Below are positions 54,517 through 64,000 of a stretch of DNA of 64,000 nucleotides, piece after piece. Source of the stretch: Blattamonas nauphoetae (taxonomy: Eukaryota > Preaxostyla > Oxymonadida); the NCBI GenBank assembly GCA_033064195.1, contig JARBJD010000378.1, positions 1 through 64,000 of the forward strand, read 5' to 3'. The position numbers were made by a program, and so were the translations under genes. Within the stretch, counting starts at the first letter, position 1. Each line of letters opens with the position of its first letter. The notes beneath the pieces were generated by a model. That model did no database searches. It was not told the origin of the DNA and was given only the letters and a program-made list of their open reading frames with translations.

Positions 54517-55385
54517 ATCCTGCGGAGTTCGAACTGTTCTGCGAACGGTTGTGGTTGGGGACACGACACCTGGTGATGTCCATTTGATGTCCAATCCTTC
54601 CATCAGAGTCGATTCCTCTTGAGACCGATCATTGGGTCACTCGACTTCACGAACGCTGTTCCTCACCAAACACAGAGTGTGATTCGATCCGTTCTTCCAT
54701 AAGTCCTCCCTTTCTTCCATTTCATTTTCAGAACAGAAACACCATTCGACTGTTTTTGTGTGTGTGTGAAACACAAATGAAGAGAGAACAGAAAGAGGAA
54801 AGTGTGAAGTGGTGTGTTCTGCTTTATTCATCCATCGCGACAGCGATCGTTCCTCCAACCATCTGCGGCGAGGACACGACTGAAACTGACTCAATCTCAA
54901 CAGCATCGTTCTCCCTGTACTGAGGTTACACAATTCAGGGAATTTGGAACTTTCCTGCAAGATGACAAGAAAAAGTGCGAACCTTTCTTCCTGCTTCGAT
55001 TCGTGTCATGTCACAACTAGACCATAATAGTCATCGAGATGTAGAGAATCTTCCGTGAGAAGGACTGGCCAGTACATGTTGATCTCGCGTTGGAATCTGC
55101 GTTCGACTGTCAACCCGACAGAAATGATCGTTTCAAGAAGATGGAATTTTGCAGAGCGTGCTGACAACGATATTGAACTATAGTTTGTGGATGACGTGAC
55201 TCAGTCTCGTAGCAGAATGTGATGGTGGAAAGAGCAGATCAATCAATCCAATACTAAACAGAATATCAACAAGTTTCAAAAAAAGTTCCAAATTCCCTGA
55301 GCCATGTAACCTCAGTAGATGCACACAGCGAATCGGAAGGGAACTGGGATGTTCGTGAAGAAGGTTGGCTGTGTCTCTCCAGGAT
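54517..55385. repeat. Inverted duplication, copy Q (interrupted by MITE)
   Basis: Reverse complement of 49299-49770, opened at 54918 by the 396-bp element. The match continues about 300 bp beyond the gene's stop codon, so it is a DNA-level duplication and not only a gene-family similarity. Confidence 0.85.
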
Positions 55386-55400
55386 TTCCTTGCACTCAAT
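54824..55400 (-). pseudogene. 3' tail of a second kinase-family gene, split by a pogo-type MITE
   Basis: On the minus strand, GETQPTFFTNIPVPFRF (near 55385-55330) and, past the 396-bp element, VVSSPQMVGGTIAVAMDE before a stop at 54824. This is the same tail as in the kinase gene ending at 49471. Upstream of 55400 the family sequence is lost, so only the end of the gene is here. The two halves meet at the TA target of the element. Confidence 0.8.
54920..55315. mobile_element. 396-bp MITE with pogo-type ends
   Basis: Ends CTGAGGTTACACAATTCAGG and, reversed, CTGAGGTTACATGGCTCAGG, with TA on each side (54918-54919, 55316-55317). The terminal ~38 bp resemble those of the intact pogo-like transposon at 33516 (GAATTTGGAACTTT shared). 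There is no coding capacity, so it is a non-autonomous derivative or relative. Confidence 0.92.
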
Positions 55401-57242
55401 CCTTCACCAAACCAGTGGTCATTAACAAGTGAGTAGCCTGATGAAATGGTTTATGGGGCTGGCCTGCACAAGATCAACAAAAACACTATGAATACTCCTC
55501 CTCGTCACAAACGGTCAAACTTGTTTTCGCGTAGTCACTCCCTGAACGATTGATTGCTTCCGAATCAACGACTTACTGATCCACTGTCGTAAAAACTCTT
55601 TCAATGTTCAACTCCAATACCATCAGCCTTCCATCACTCGACTCAAGATTTGAGAATCTTAGAAGGGAAAACAAGTCAGAAGGGAGTCGTTAGTGCCTCT
55701 GCATTAACGAACAATGGACCGGGCAACCAATAGCCGACCAGCGGCATCTCGGACCATCTCCCCACACCAACAAATGATACTTTGCCGCAGAATCGGTTTT
55801 CACCTTTGGAATTGTTATCAAATGTTCGTGGAATTCAAACAACAACATCGTCGAATCGCCGGTCCCGTACGTTTTGAATCGTTCAAGACAGAAACAATCA
55901 TGTCAGATAGCTACCATCACATATTGTGACGAGGAGGAGATCAGAATATAGCAAATATGATGCAATGATCAGATTGGTGTCTTCCGACGGTCAGAATGAC
56001 AAAGGATTACCTGGTACCGGGCTTTGTTCAAACGTTCGAAACAGAACGGGACAGTCAGACATTCTGGCCGGAAATATCAAGAAATTGTCAAGGACATGAT
56101 AAGGATTTCACATTTCGTTGAACAGATACTCATCGTGACTTGAATACCCACCAACCGGATCAACATCACGGGACTATCTGTCAGCTCTTTATTGGAAATT
56201 AGGATGGACAAGGAAGCAAGTTCATCTGTATCACTGGCAGCCGATCGACAAATGGAGTGGAGCGTGTCCATATACATGTCCTTATTGATAGTCACCCGAA
56301 CTTGGATGGCCCACCTCCGTGTTGAAGAAGTACAGCAATTTATCTGCCCCTTCCACACGAAAACATTCCTTTTCAACTCAAATCCAACATGTTCTGATCA
56401 TAGAATCCTGTCATCCATCTTTGAGAGATCCGGGTATCCACAAGGCAATTCACGATCTCATCTCTACTAATTGTATTCATGGGGGATATGGGACAATATT
56501 TTTGACATCATCGTTCAAAACCTAGAATGGACAATTTCTCAAAATCCGTAAATCCTTCACCAATTGAGATGATATGTATTCTTTAATTGAGATTCTTGAA
56601 GTTTTGATCTCCAAGACTGCTCAACTTTCCGATGTGGTGTGATCGAACCATAATTGTGATATTCTGTCAGAGATTTTCTGAAAAGGGCGTTTTCCGATTT
56701 CGCTGTCTGTCTACTGCAGTTTTGTCATGAATAAAATTGCCATCAGTATTTTGGATACAGTATGTTCTCTCTATTTTGTCATCTCACATCAATCTAACAT
56801 ATTTGGCTTCTCCGTCGTTTTTTCGCGTTGTTCCTCCTCTATCTCACCTGTATGCTCATTTTTTCTTTCTTCTATCTCTCTCTCCCAGCAAGACATCCTC
56901 ACAGTGCTCAACACTTTCTCCTTCCAACGTCCCTTCCCTCAGCTGAGAAAAGCTCAGTGCTTCCCCCCATCACAGGCTGTGAAGAAAAGAAGTGAGATAA
57001 AACTCGGTGTGCTCTGCCCTCTAATCTTTGCATCTCTTTGAACATCTCTCAGTCAGCATATCTGCATCCTCGTTGACCAAGCACCCCTCCCACACGTCTT
57101 CACTCCTCTCTCGCCCAACCTCGCCTTCCCCTGCCATCAGAGGTTCGATCTTTCCCTCTCCATCATTTTTCCTTCCCTCATTGTAGCTTTTCCGTTCGAT
57201 CATTTCACGTGATGGAAACTTCGCCTGTGTTGTCATTTCCAC
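55401..57242. other. No supported gene
   Basis: Short frames only (for example 55714-55929 and 56192-56470 plus) without recognised motifs. A possible first exon of the LCAT-like gene could start at 56727 (MNKIAISILDT), but I cannot connect it. Confidence 0.35.
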
Positions 57243-58939
57243 GGGATGGATGAAGAACATCAGACAAACGTTCAACACAACAGCCATGACCAATCTGACA
57301 GTACCCATTTCAACGTTCATGTGAAAGACTTCGGCAGATTGTTTGTGTGCCTCTACCCACTTTTCATCCCCCTCATCCTCCATCACTGTCTTCCATTCCT
57401 CCCAACTTCTCCTTCACTCTCATTTCTGTTCCTATAGGGCGTCAATTTCCTCAACAGCTGACTGGACAAACTCACGAGAGCTCTTTCCAAAGCAGGCTAT
57501 GTCGAGCGGAAGTATCAGAACGCTGCCCCTGTGTGTCCCTCAATCTCTCTCATTCTTTCTTTTCTTCATACTTCTTTTCTCGTCTAGGTTAGTATGATTG
57601 GAGACTCGTCAATGTCAACGACAACCCAACCTTTCCGTCTGACAAAGATCTCAAAACGCTAGTCGAACCCGCCTTCCGCGCGTGTGTCCCCCCTCTTCCC
57701 CATTCCTCACAGTAACAACAACAAGAAGGTCGTGCTGTGCGGGCACAGTACAGATGACATTATCACCTACCGCTTTCTGACAAGTAGCGTCGTAGACCAG
57801 TCCTGGATAGACACATACATCTTTGCTGTCATCACTTCGGGTGCTCCCTTCGGTGGTGCTCCAATGGCGGATGGGTTTTCAGCGTCACCACGAAAGTGAC
57901 TGTTCTCATGGGTATGCTGGGAGAGCTGAGCCTTCTTTAGGTATTATTGATGATTCACACCATTTTTCTGTTGTACTCGTTCATTCTTTGTCGTTCTTTC
58001 CATCGCAGGTAGGAGCATCCACAATCAGTACTCTGACGCAAGATTGCGCCTGTCTGCACTGGATGATCCCCAACAAGAACACCTTCGACGACGACTGCGT
58101 CGTTGTCCGGCTCAAAAGTGTGCTTTCCACTTCATCCTTCATCTTATTGACCATTTTCGTTCACATCTTCAAATCACCCACAATCCTCTCCCCGTCTCTC
58201 CTCTGTCATCTCCTCCCTTCCCCCACTCTCTCCTTCTCTAACTCTCCCATCTCTCCCATCTTGCAAAGGTGACAATGTGTGCAAAATCTTAATGAAGAAC
58301 ATGACGTGGACTGACAACCAGGCAGGCAAGGCCTGTGTGAAGACAGCCGTCCAACGCACACGAAACAACACCGACCAGCCTCTCGTCCTACCGAAGGTGA
58401 TGACACACGTGATGTACTCGATTGGTCTGTATTCCTCCTGTTTCTGCCATTCCCATGCTCTCTCCATCATTCTCCGTTTATCTTGCCTTTTCTGCCCATC
58501 ATTCGTGTTTCCTTCTTTTCTGATCTTCTTCATCGTCGTTAGGTATCAATGCCACTGCCGGTGTGATTCTGAATGCAACCAGTCAGCGCTGGTCGTCAGA
58601 CACGCATTCTGATTACTACATGGATGGTGATGGCACAGTTCCGACTGTTTCACTCAGTAGTGTGTCTCTTTCCCGATCCATCTCTCTCTGTGCCCTTTCT
58701 TGCCATTCTTCTTGCTCTCCCTTCCCTCGCCTTATTCTCCCCTCTTTTCTCGTCCTTCGCAGTCACCCCACTGGTGGAGAGACACCTCGCTCGTTTAGTT
58801 CCACACATACCGTGGCTGTGACCACATAGGCATTCTTCAAGATGCCGTCCCCATTGCCCGTATTTTGGACATCATTGCCCAGGCAACTGCCGAGGAAATG
58901 GAATATGATGACTCACTCAACCCTCCCGACTTTTTTTAG
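57243..58939 (+). pseudogene. LCAT-type acyltransferase pseudogene
   Basis: Remnant of a lecithin:cholesterol acyltransferase-like (LCAT/PDAT, Pfam LCAT) alpha/beta hydrolase with several short introns. In order: WMKNIRQTFNTTA, HVKDFG, GVNFLNS, then YDWRLVNVNDNPTFPSDKDL (the PYDWR block), KKVVLCGHSTDD (nucleophile Ser in GHS; the usual GHSMGG has become GHSTDD), AVITSGAPFGGAP, a MNWMIP-like region (CACLHWMIPNKNTF), the Asp block DYYMDGDGTVP, and the His block YRGCDHIGIL near the end, before DSLNPPDFF and stop. Damage: a TGA after VNFLNS near 57460, a TAG near 58798, frame shifts near 57300 and 57880, and the altered GHS motif. Members transfer or release acyl groups of phospholipids. The catalytic triad is still visible, so the loss is fairly recent. 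Confidence 0.8.
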
Positions 58940-59289
58940 CCGTCTATGTTCTTTCACCACACCTTTATCCTACTGCCTTTACCATTCTGTACTTACAGAG
59001 AGTTCCATGCTTTTTACTAAATACTGGACCGACATGGTGTCTAGACTATTGTGGAGAGACGTATCTTGATTCTATCCAGAGTCATCGAATCCTAATACTC
59101 CGTCATGAGGGCCGATCCATTCTCATCCTCCGTGTCATCCTCCATCTACTCATGGATAATACCTCCAACCAAAGCGAAAGCCAAAGTAGCTGCTGCTAAT
59201 CAGGCTAAACTAAAGACTTCTACGGCACCGAAGACAAAATAGAAGACGCAAGGATCCACCCCAGTCACATCACTACATCGCACTCCGTC
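58940..59289. other. No supported gene
   Basis: Short interval before the ARM-like remnant. A Lys/Ala-rich stretch (near 59170-59240, PTKAKAKVAAANQAKLKTST) in one frame might belong to the start of that gene. Confidence 0.3.
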
Positions 59290-59905
59290 ACACCCGAATG
59301 TCTCAGTGAAACGAAGTCATGCTCTTGGCCCAGCGGACCAGGTCAAACAAGCTCTCTCAGCACAATCGACGCTGCCACCGTTGAGTTCGAACATCAAGAC
59401 TCTCCAAATGTTGCTGCCAATCAATGAAAATAGGAGACGTCCATGCATAGTGTTGTTGAGGAAACATTCGTTTCGATATGTGACTTGTCTCAAGGAACAA
59501 CTGACGAAAAGATTCACCTCGTCAAACCACCCACTCTCCCTGTCCTCATCTGCTTGCTTGAACACCCTAACATGGACATCACACATGAATTCGTCACAAC
59601 GTTGCACAATATTATCCTCGCTGGCGCCCTGATGATACCGGACAACGAATCACACACAGTTTTTGACAAAAAGGAAGATTCTGGAAATTTACCAAGAATT
59701 TTACAGTCGTGAACGAGGAAGGCTTTTGAGGACAGTAAACGTACAGCTGCGAATACGCTGTGCGTTCTTCACAGAATGAAATTGCTGGACGATGAGTTCA
59801 AGCCGATCATCGCCACGCTTTCCGCTGAAATTGCAAACGGAGAAGATAATAAGAAATCCTACGCGCTTCAAGCAGTCCCATCTCTGACTGACATCACTGG
59901 TCTAC
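59290..59905 (+). pseudogene. ARM-like gene remnant
   Basis: Alpha-helical repeat protein remnant. A first part (59306-59430) reads KRSHALGPADQVKQALSAQS. After a frame change near 59440 come VVEETFVSICDLSQGTTDEK, LPVLICLLEHPNMDITHEFV and NIILAGALMIPDNESHTVFD. An in-frame TGA near 59710 is followed in the same frame by RMKLLDDEFKPIIATLSAEI. Helix lengths and the Leu pattern fit ARM repeats (importin/beta-catenin-like). Two breaks in ~600 bp, so a pseudogene or an error-bearing copy. Confidence 0.55.
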
Positions 59906-61536
59906 ATTTATTCATTCCTCCTCATTCAATCACAATCTCTCACTGTTTCTTCGTTGAAAACCACCGGCTCTTCTTGACGCGAGTATTTTGCAGCAAAAGA
60001 CAATCAAACACTCAGACGAAACGTGTTCAATTCCATCTTCGGCCTCAACTGAGTTTCGGATTACGTTTAGCAACGATTTTGCCACTCAGACAGTTTCTCC
60101 ATCATTGCTGTCAATCGACGCCCACTCGCTCCCACCTCCTCGCTTTCTAACTTATCTCCACCCACCAGTCACTTTACACAACCCTGAAACTCTCTGCTTT
60201 GCCTCCATCGCAGACAAGTGTTGTCCAGTCGTCGAATGAGATTCAAGTCAAGTGAACTCTATTCTTCTTTTATTGGCAAAACACCACTCCTCCTCATCTT
60301 CACGTACCTCTTTCCCAACCTCACCGTTTCTGTTGCTGTGATTCAGCCAGGCTCATCACTTCCTTTCGTTTCTCAAACTCCACAACATCTGAAGATAAAC
60401 ACACAACGATCACTTTTTACATCGCTTGGTGAATGCTACTTTCATGTTTCACCACTTTGGGAGTTCTGAACAACGACACTTTTCATTTTTTCATTGGAAT
60501 CCAACTTAGCGTAACTTGGGATGATTCGTTCATATGGAATGACCAATAAGTGATCAAGATGACCAGCAATGAAGTGAAAGTACGGCAAATTCCCGGATAC
60601 ATTACGATCGTGCTCGTTCAATCAGTCCTCATTCCAATTCTGTCCTCCAGTTGGCGGATGGTTACCATTTCCGTGAAAATGAAGCAGAAGCTATGGGGAA
60701 GGTTTTCACGGGCGGTATCATCACAAATTCTCCTCACCACATTGAAATTGTGTCTGATCGTTCTCTCCCCTCTGGGTTATCCAATCCACCTTTAAACGAC
60801 CGGAAAATGAAGCTTAAATGTCGCAGACCCTCAATAGATCATGAAAGGTGTTCTCTTGATCTGTAGATCCATTTTACGGCCCTGCCAACGAGATCAAGTA
60901 ATTTCAGCTCATTTCGTCAATTTTGTCATTGATTTAATTTTATGAAAACTATCGAGAGAAAAAAAGATCGATGGTGAAGTTTTATGAGAGAGGAATGTGC
61001 GCTAGAAACGAAAAGAACGAAGATAGCGTCAGATTCTGAGTTTATCCAGAAGGATCGAGTCATTCATCGAGGAGGAGAAGGAGCATGATGTGATTTGGAG
61101 GGATTCTGCGAACGAGAGAGATGAAAAGAGCAGGGTGTTCGCGTTCGCTGTGTTCTTTCCATCCTCCTCCCAATAACCATCAGCAGACATATCCTTGGGA
61201 ACGAACGAACTGGAAACTGAGACAGTACTTCGATGGAGAACTCTACGATCATTTCCTTCACCAGAACTGGTCTTCTTCAGTAAGGTTGCGCAGTACAGAT
61301 GACATAAACAGCCGGTAGAAGATATTCATCAACGTGAGGGATGGAAGACGGCGTGGAGCGATGGCAGACAAGACTGCTCACTGTTGACGATAAGCTATCG
61401 TCTTGCAGCTGATGAAAATGAGGAGTTCATTGTTCTTCACTTTCTGCTCTGAGGACGATGAAGAGCGGTGGAGAGTAAGAGTGGAGGACAGGAGATAAGG
61501 TGAGCTGCCAGGAAGTTTAACAGCATGGGGAGTCCG
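59906..61536. other. No supported gene
   Basis: Short frames only. The pair at 60550-60866 has no recognised motif. Moderately AT-rich. Confidence 0.4.
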
Positions 61537-63812
61537 TCAGAGCAGGCGACACAGTTGCTGCAGTTGGCGAGTCGCATTGTCATTCAGTGCATGAGGGAGA
61601 TATGATAGCTGCTTTCTCTCTATTTCCTGTCTCTTCCTCTCCTTTTCTTCTTCTTCCATCTGCATCTGCTTATCCTCTCGCTCTCTCTTCACTTTCATAA
61701 TCTCCCGCCTTGCCCTTTCGATTTGATCCTTTGGTTTCGGTGGGAATGGATTGGCTTCTTCTCGCTCCTTACTCGCTTGAGCCCTCGCTCGCACGATATG
61801 CTTGAGCTGTTACTCAAGTTGATCCTCCCTCTTCTTCTCTTCCTTCCCTCCACCTCTTCTCCCACACTCATCCGTGTTGTTTTCAGATGACTGTTCAAAG
61901 CATTGATTTCTCGCCAGCTGTGACAAATAGCGGCTCGATGCTGAACTCGTCGAATCCAACCACTGACATCTCGAACGCGTTTGGTGCCCGTTTAGTCTCG
62001 TCCAAGCCAGTCGAGCAGAGAGGAGGGAAGAAGACGACGATCAGCTCGGATTGGGCGTTGTCGACGATGCGAGTGGGATTCAGAGTGACAAGCTTGATAG
62101 TTCTTGTCTTCATCTCTTTTCGGATGAACGAGAGGAGACTGTCGATCATGAATTTGACAACGACCTTCTTCCTCTCCTTTTCTCCTCGTTCATCACTCTT
62201 TCCACTCCGACTTCATTCCAACCAGTGAGTTCACAATAACAAGTCCGATATGTTGTGTCATCAGCTCAAACTCATTCTGCTTCCCTCCCTTCCTCTCATT
62301 CTCCATCCACCCACCCAAAAACACAATGGTGTCCACCAAATCCCAAACATGCGAATACGAGTGCCACTCAGCATCGAAATCTGGTGGAGACTGGACATTG
62401 TGGTTGGAGTGACAAGGAGTGTGGTGTGAGGTGTCTGTATGAATAGGAGAGGAGAGAGGGTGCTTTGTGGAGAGAGGCGAAGACCCGGGAGTGTGTTGGG
62501 AAGACGGACACTCCTGATTCTGTTCCATTTCGTCTGGTTGAGCAGTTGCGTCTTCGTCTTCCTTCGCTTCTGGTTCACCACCATCTGTCTTTTGTTCTTT
62601 TCCTCCTTCCTGCGGGGGTGGATCTTTCTCCGCTTATCCTTTGCCTGTCGCTGTTTCCTCTTCAGTCTTCGTTTGAAACTCTTCGATTATCCCCTCCCCT
62701 TCTTGTTCTTGTTGTTGTGGCTCTTCTTTCACTTCCTCTCCCCCTCTCCACTTGCCTCTTCCTCTCCATCTTCCTTCTCCTCCCATTCTCCCTCCTCAAC
62801 CATGAACACATCGGTTCCTTCCATCCTGCCCGGATTTCCATCCGTCAGGAATGAGATTGGAATAGTTCGTTGTCGTCATCAGCTTGTTCTTTTGGCTCGT
62901 CTTGTTCAGCGGCTGGTTTGGAATTCTGTGCTTCTGTTTCGCTCATCTTCTCTTCAAACGCACTTACGCTCTTCCTTGTCTCTCGTCGCTTTCTGGTCGA
63001 CAACACACCAACTGCCTTCACCTGATTCCTGGTTGAACTGGGTACAGCCACGTGGGTGTTGGTGAGGAGGGAGGAGAGTGTGAGAACACACAAATCAACG
63101 TCTCCTGCCCCACACACTTTGTTCGCCAATCTCCGTTGCAGATGAGTGGAGAAGGGCAGAAGAGGAAGACTTGGGTGGCAGTGAGCAGCGAGTCTAAAAA
63201 GATGGGAGGGTGCAGAAACGCCTTCTTTCCGTCGAGGAGAGTGTGTGCGAGGTCAAAACAACCACTTCAGCTTCGGGTTGATGTTGGGCACGTCGGAAAA
63301 GAGACAAGAAACTGGAAGAGGAGTGAAAGGCGGGGATCCTTTGTATGGAGGAGAGAGTAGAAGATGTGGACGAAAGACTTGATTCCAGTCAAGGTCAGTT
63401 GCCAATTTTGAAGCAGAGACACAAATCTGAGCAATGACACGAACGAAGAAACTGTTGTGGGTTCCCTTTCGACAAGTGAAGCGAATACAGTCCAAAGGTG
63501 CAGGAGGAACGAAATAGATCGTTGCAGAAGCGGAACAGATAGTACGAAGAGCGATTCATATTTCTCCGGGATGGTGTCGAGTGTAAGAGATGATTGGATA
63601 GCCGTTGACACAAGTTTGTGTGTATGTTCTTCTGTCTTTTTTTCAACCACTTTCAGAAGGGTACTGGTGACTTCAGAGAGGAGGTCGGCTTGAATGAGCG
63701 GTGGAAAGGCTAATTCCGATCCATCAAGTCTGGTCCTTCGTTGAACTCGCTCGACGACAGCCAAGATCGCTTCATTCACCCGGATGAAGTCCTCCCATCT
63801 GTTTTCGAACAA
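61537..63812 (-). pseudogene. Fragmented minus-strand host gene, unknown function
   Basis: A series of coding-like pieces on the minus strand. The first, 63812-63267, is a helical HEAT-like stretch (MFENRWEDFIRVNEAILAVV, then LPLLQRSISFLLHLWTVFA-type helices). Next come 63129-62845 with an acidic Gln/Glu end, a Lys/Glu/Arg-rich stretch (62830-62540), 62410-62193 (AEWHSYSHVWDLVDTIVFLG), and 62149-61895 (LLSFIRKEMKTRTIKLVTLN). The end, 61890-61537, is a strongly charged coiled coil (ARREIMKVKREREDKQMQME). An in-frame TAA precedes QLKHIVRARAQ near 61815. Some gaps may be introns, but I could not place clean GT-AG borders for all. The gene may begin beyond 63812. Family unknown. Confidence 0.45.
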
Positions 63813-64000
63813 TAGTCCAGAGAAAGAGGCAAAACGTGAACATTAGGAGCTTGCTCAGGCTGACCAAAAGTGTCGTGAAATCTGGAGCCAACGTTGGTCG
63901 TAGAGATCTTTGGGTGAGGAGGATGGAGAGGAACGAGTTGTTGTTTAGTAGGTCAGTTTTGTAAGTTTTAGCTGGTTCGGGTCAAGGCCAGTGAACCACT

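Noticed and set aside
57400-61830. A variant genetic code (stop codons read as amino acids, as in some oxymonads)
   Set aside because: In-frame stops are of all three kinds (TGA near 57460 and 59710, TAG near 58798, TAA near 61815) and come with frameshifts, while intact genes end in ordinary stops. Pseudogene decay or sequence errors explain them better.

Overview
This window looks like nuclear DNA of an anaerobic protist, most likely an oxymonad close to Blattamonas nauphoetae. That is an inference from gene families, not a database match. The marks are a kinase family that opens with a Y-(T/S)-F-V-(K/R)-P-I-N-x-GGFGSV glycine loop, very large secreted beta-rich proteins carrying a transmembrane segment and a kinase-like tail, ARM/HEAT-like alpha-helical families, short (50-115 nt) GT-AG introns, and a heavy load of DNA transposons, Polintons and a DIRS-type retroelement. 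Base composition shifts between AT-rich transposon or intergenic stretches and more GC-rich genes.

Layout. 1-13.7 kb is a broken Polinton/Maverick running off the left edge, with a protein-primed DNA polymerase B, an rve integrase, a packaging-type ATPase and several unrecognised small genes, most of them headed by the same AT-rich start motif. 13.7-18.9 kb is largely gene-free, with a MULE transposase remnant between 127-bp direct repeats and a candidate MITE. 18.9-21.1 kb holds degraded gene pieces. 21.6-27.6 kb is a giant PMP-like membrane protein with a kinase-like tail, its frame upset by five perfect copies of a 23-bp repeat. 29.0-30.1 kb is an intact gene for a secreted, probably GPI-anchored protein with strikingly C-rich codon use. 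31.4-32.7 kb is a diverged ~545-bp tandem repeat. 33.5-35.1 kb is an apparently whole pogo-like transposon. 36.2-38.3 kb contains a duplicated piece of an ARM-like gene family.

40.6-49.5 kb is one host protein kinase gene with five visible exons, opened by two insertions: an 858-bp terminal-inverted-repeat element and a ~6-kb DIRS retroelement, the latter itself holding a 1.3-kb mariner-type element. The 3' tail of this gene is present again in inverted orientation at 54.5-55.4 kb, where a 396-bp relative of the pogo element sits inside it. Between the two lie a three-exon gene of unknown function (minus strand, 50.8-53.1 kb) and an ARM-like gene (53.1-54.2 kb). The right end carries an LCAT-type acyltransferase pseudogene (57.2-58.9 kb), an ARM-like remnant (59.3-59.9 kb) and a fragmented minus-strand gene (61.5-63.8 kb).

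Only four protein genes look fully open: the 372-aa surface protein, the ARM-like gene at 53-54 kb, the pogo transposase and a 320-aa Polinton protein. Many host genes carry one or a few frame breaks. Whether these are true pseudogenes or uncorrected single-base indels in a long-read assembly cannot be settled from sequence alone.
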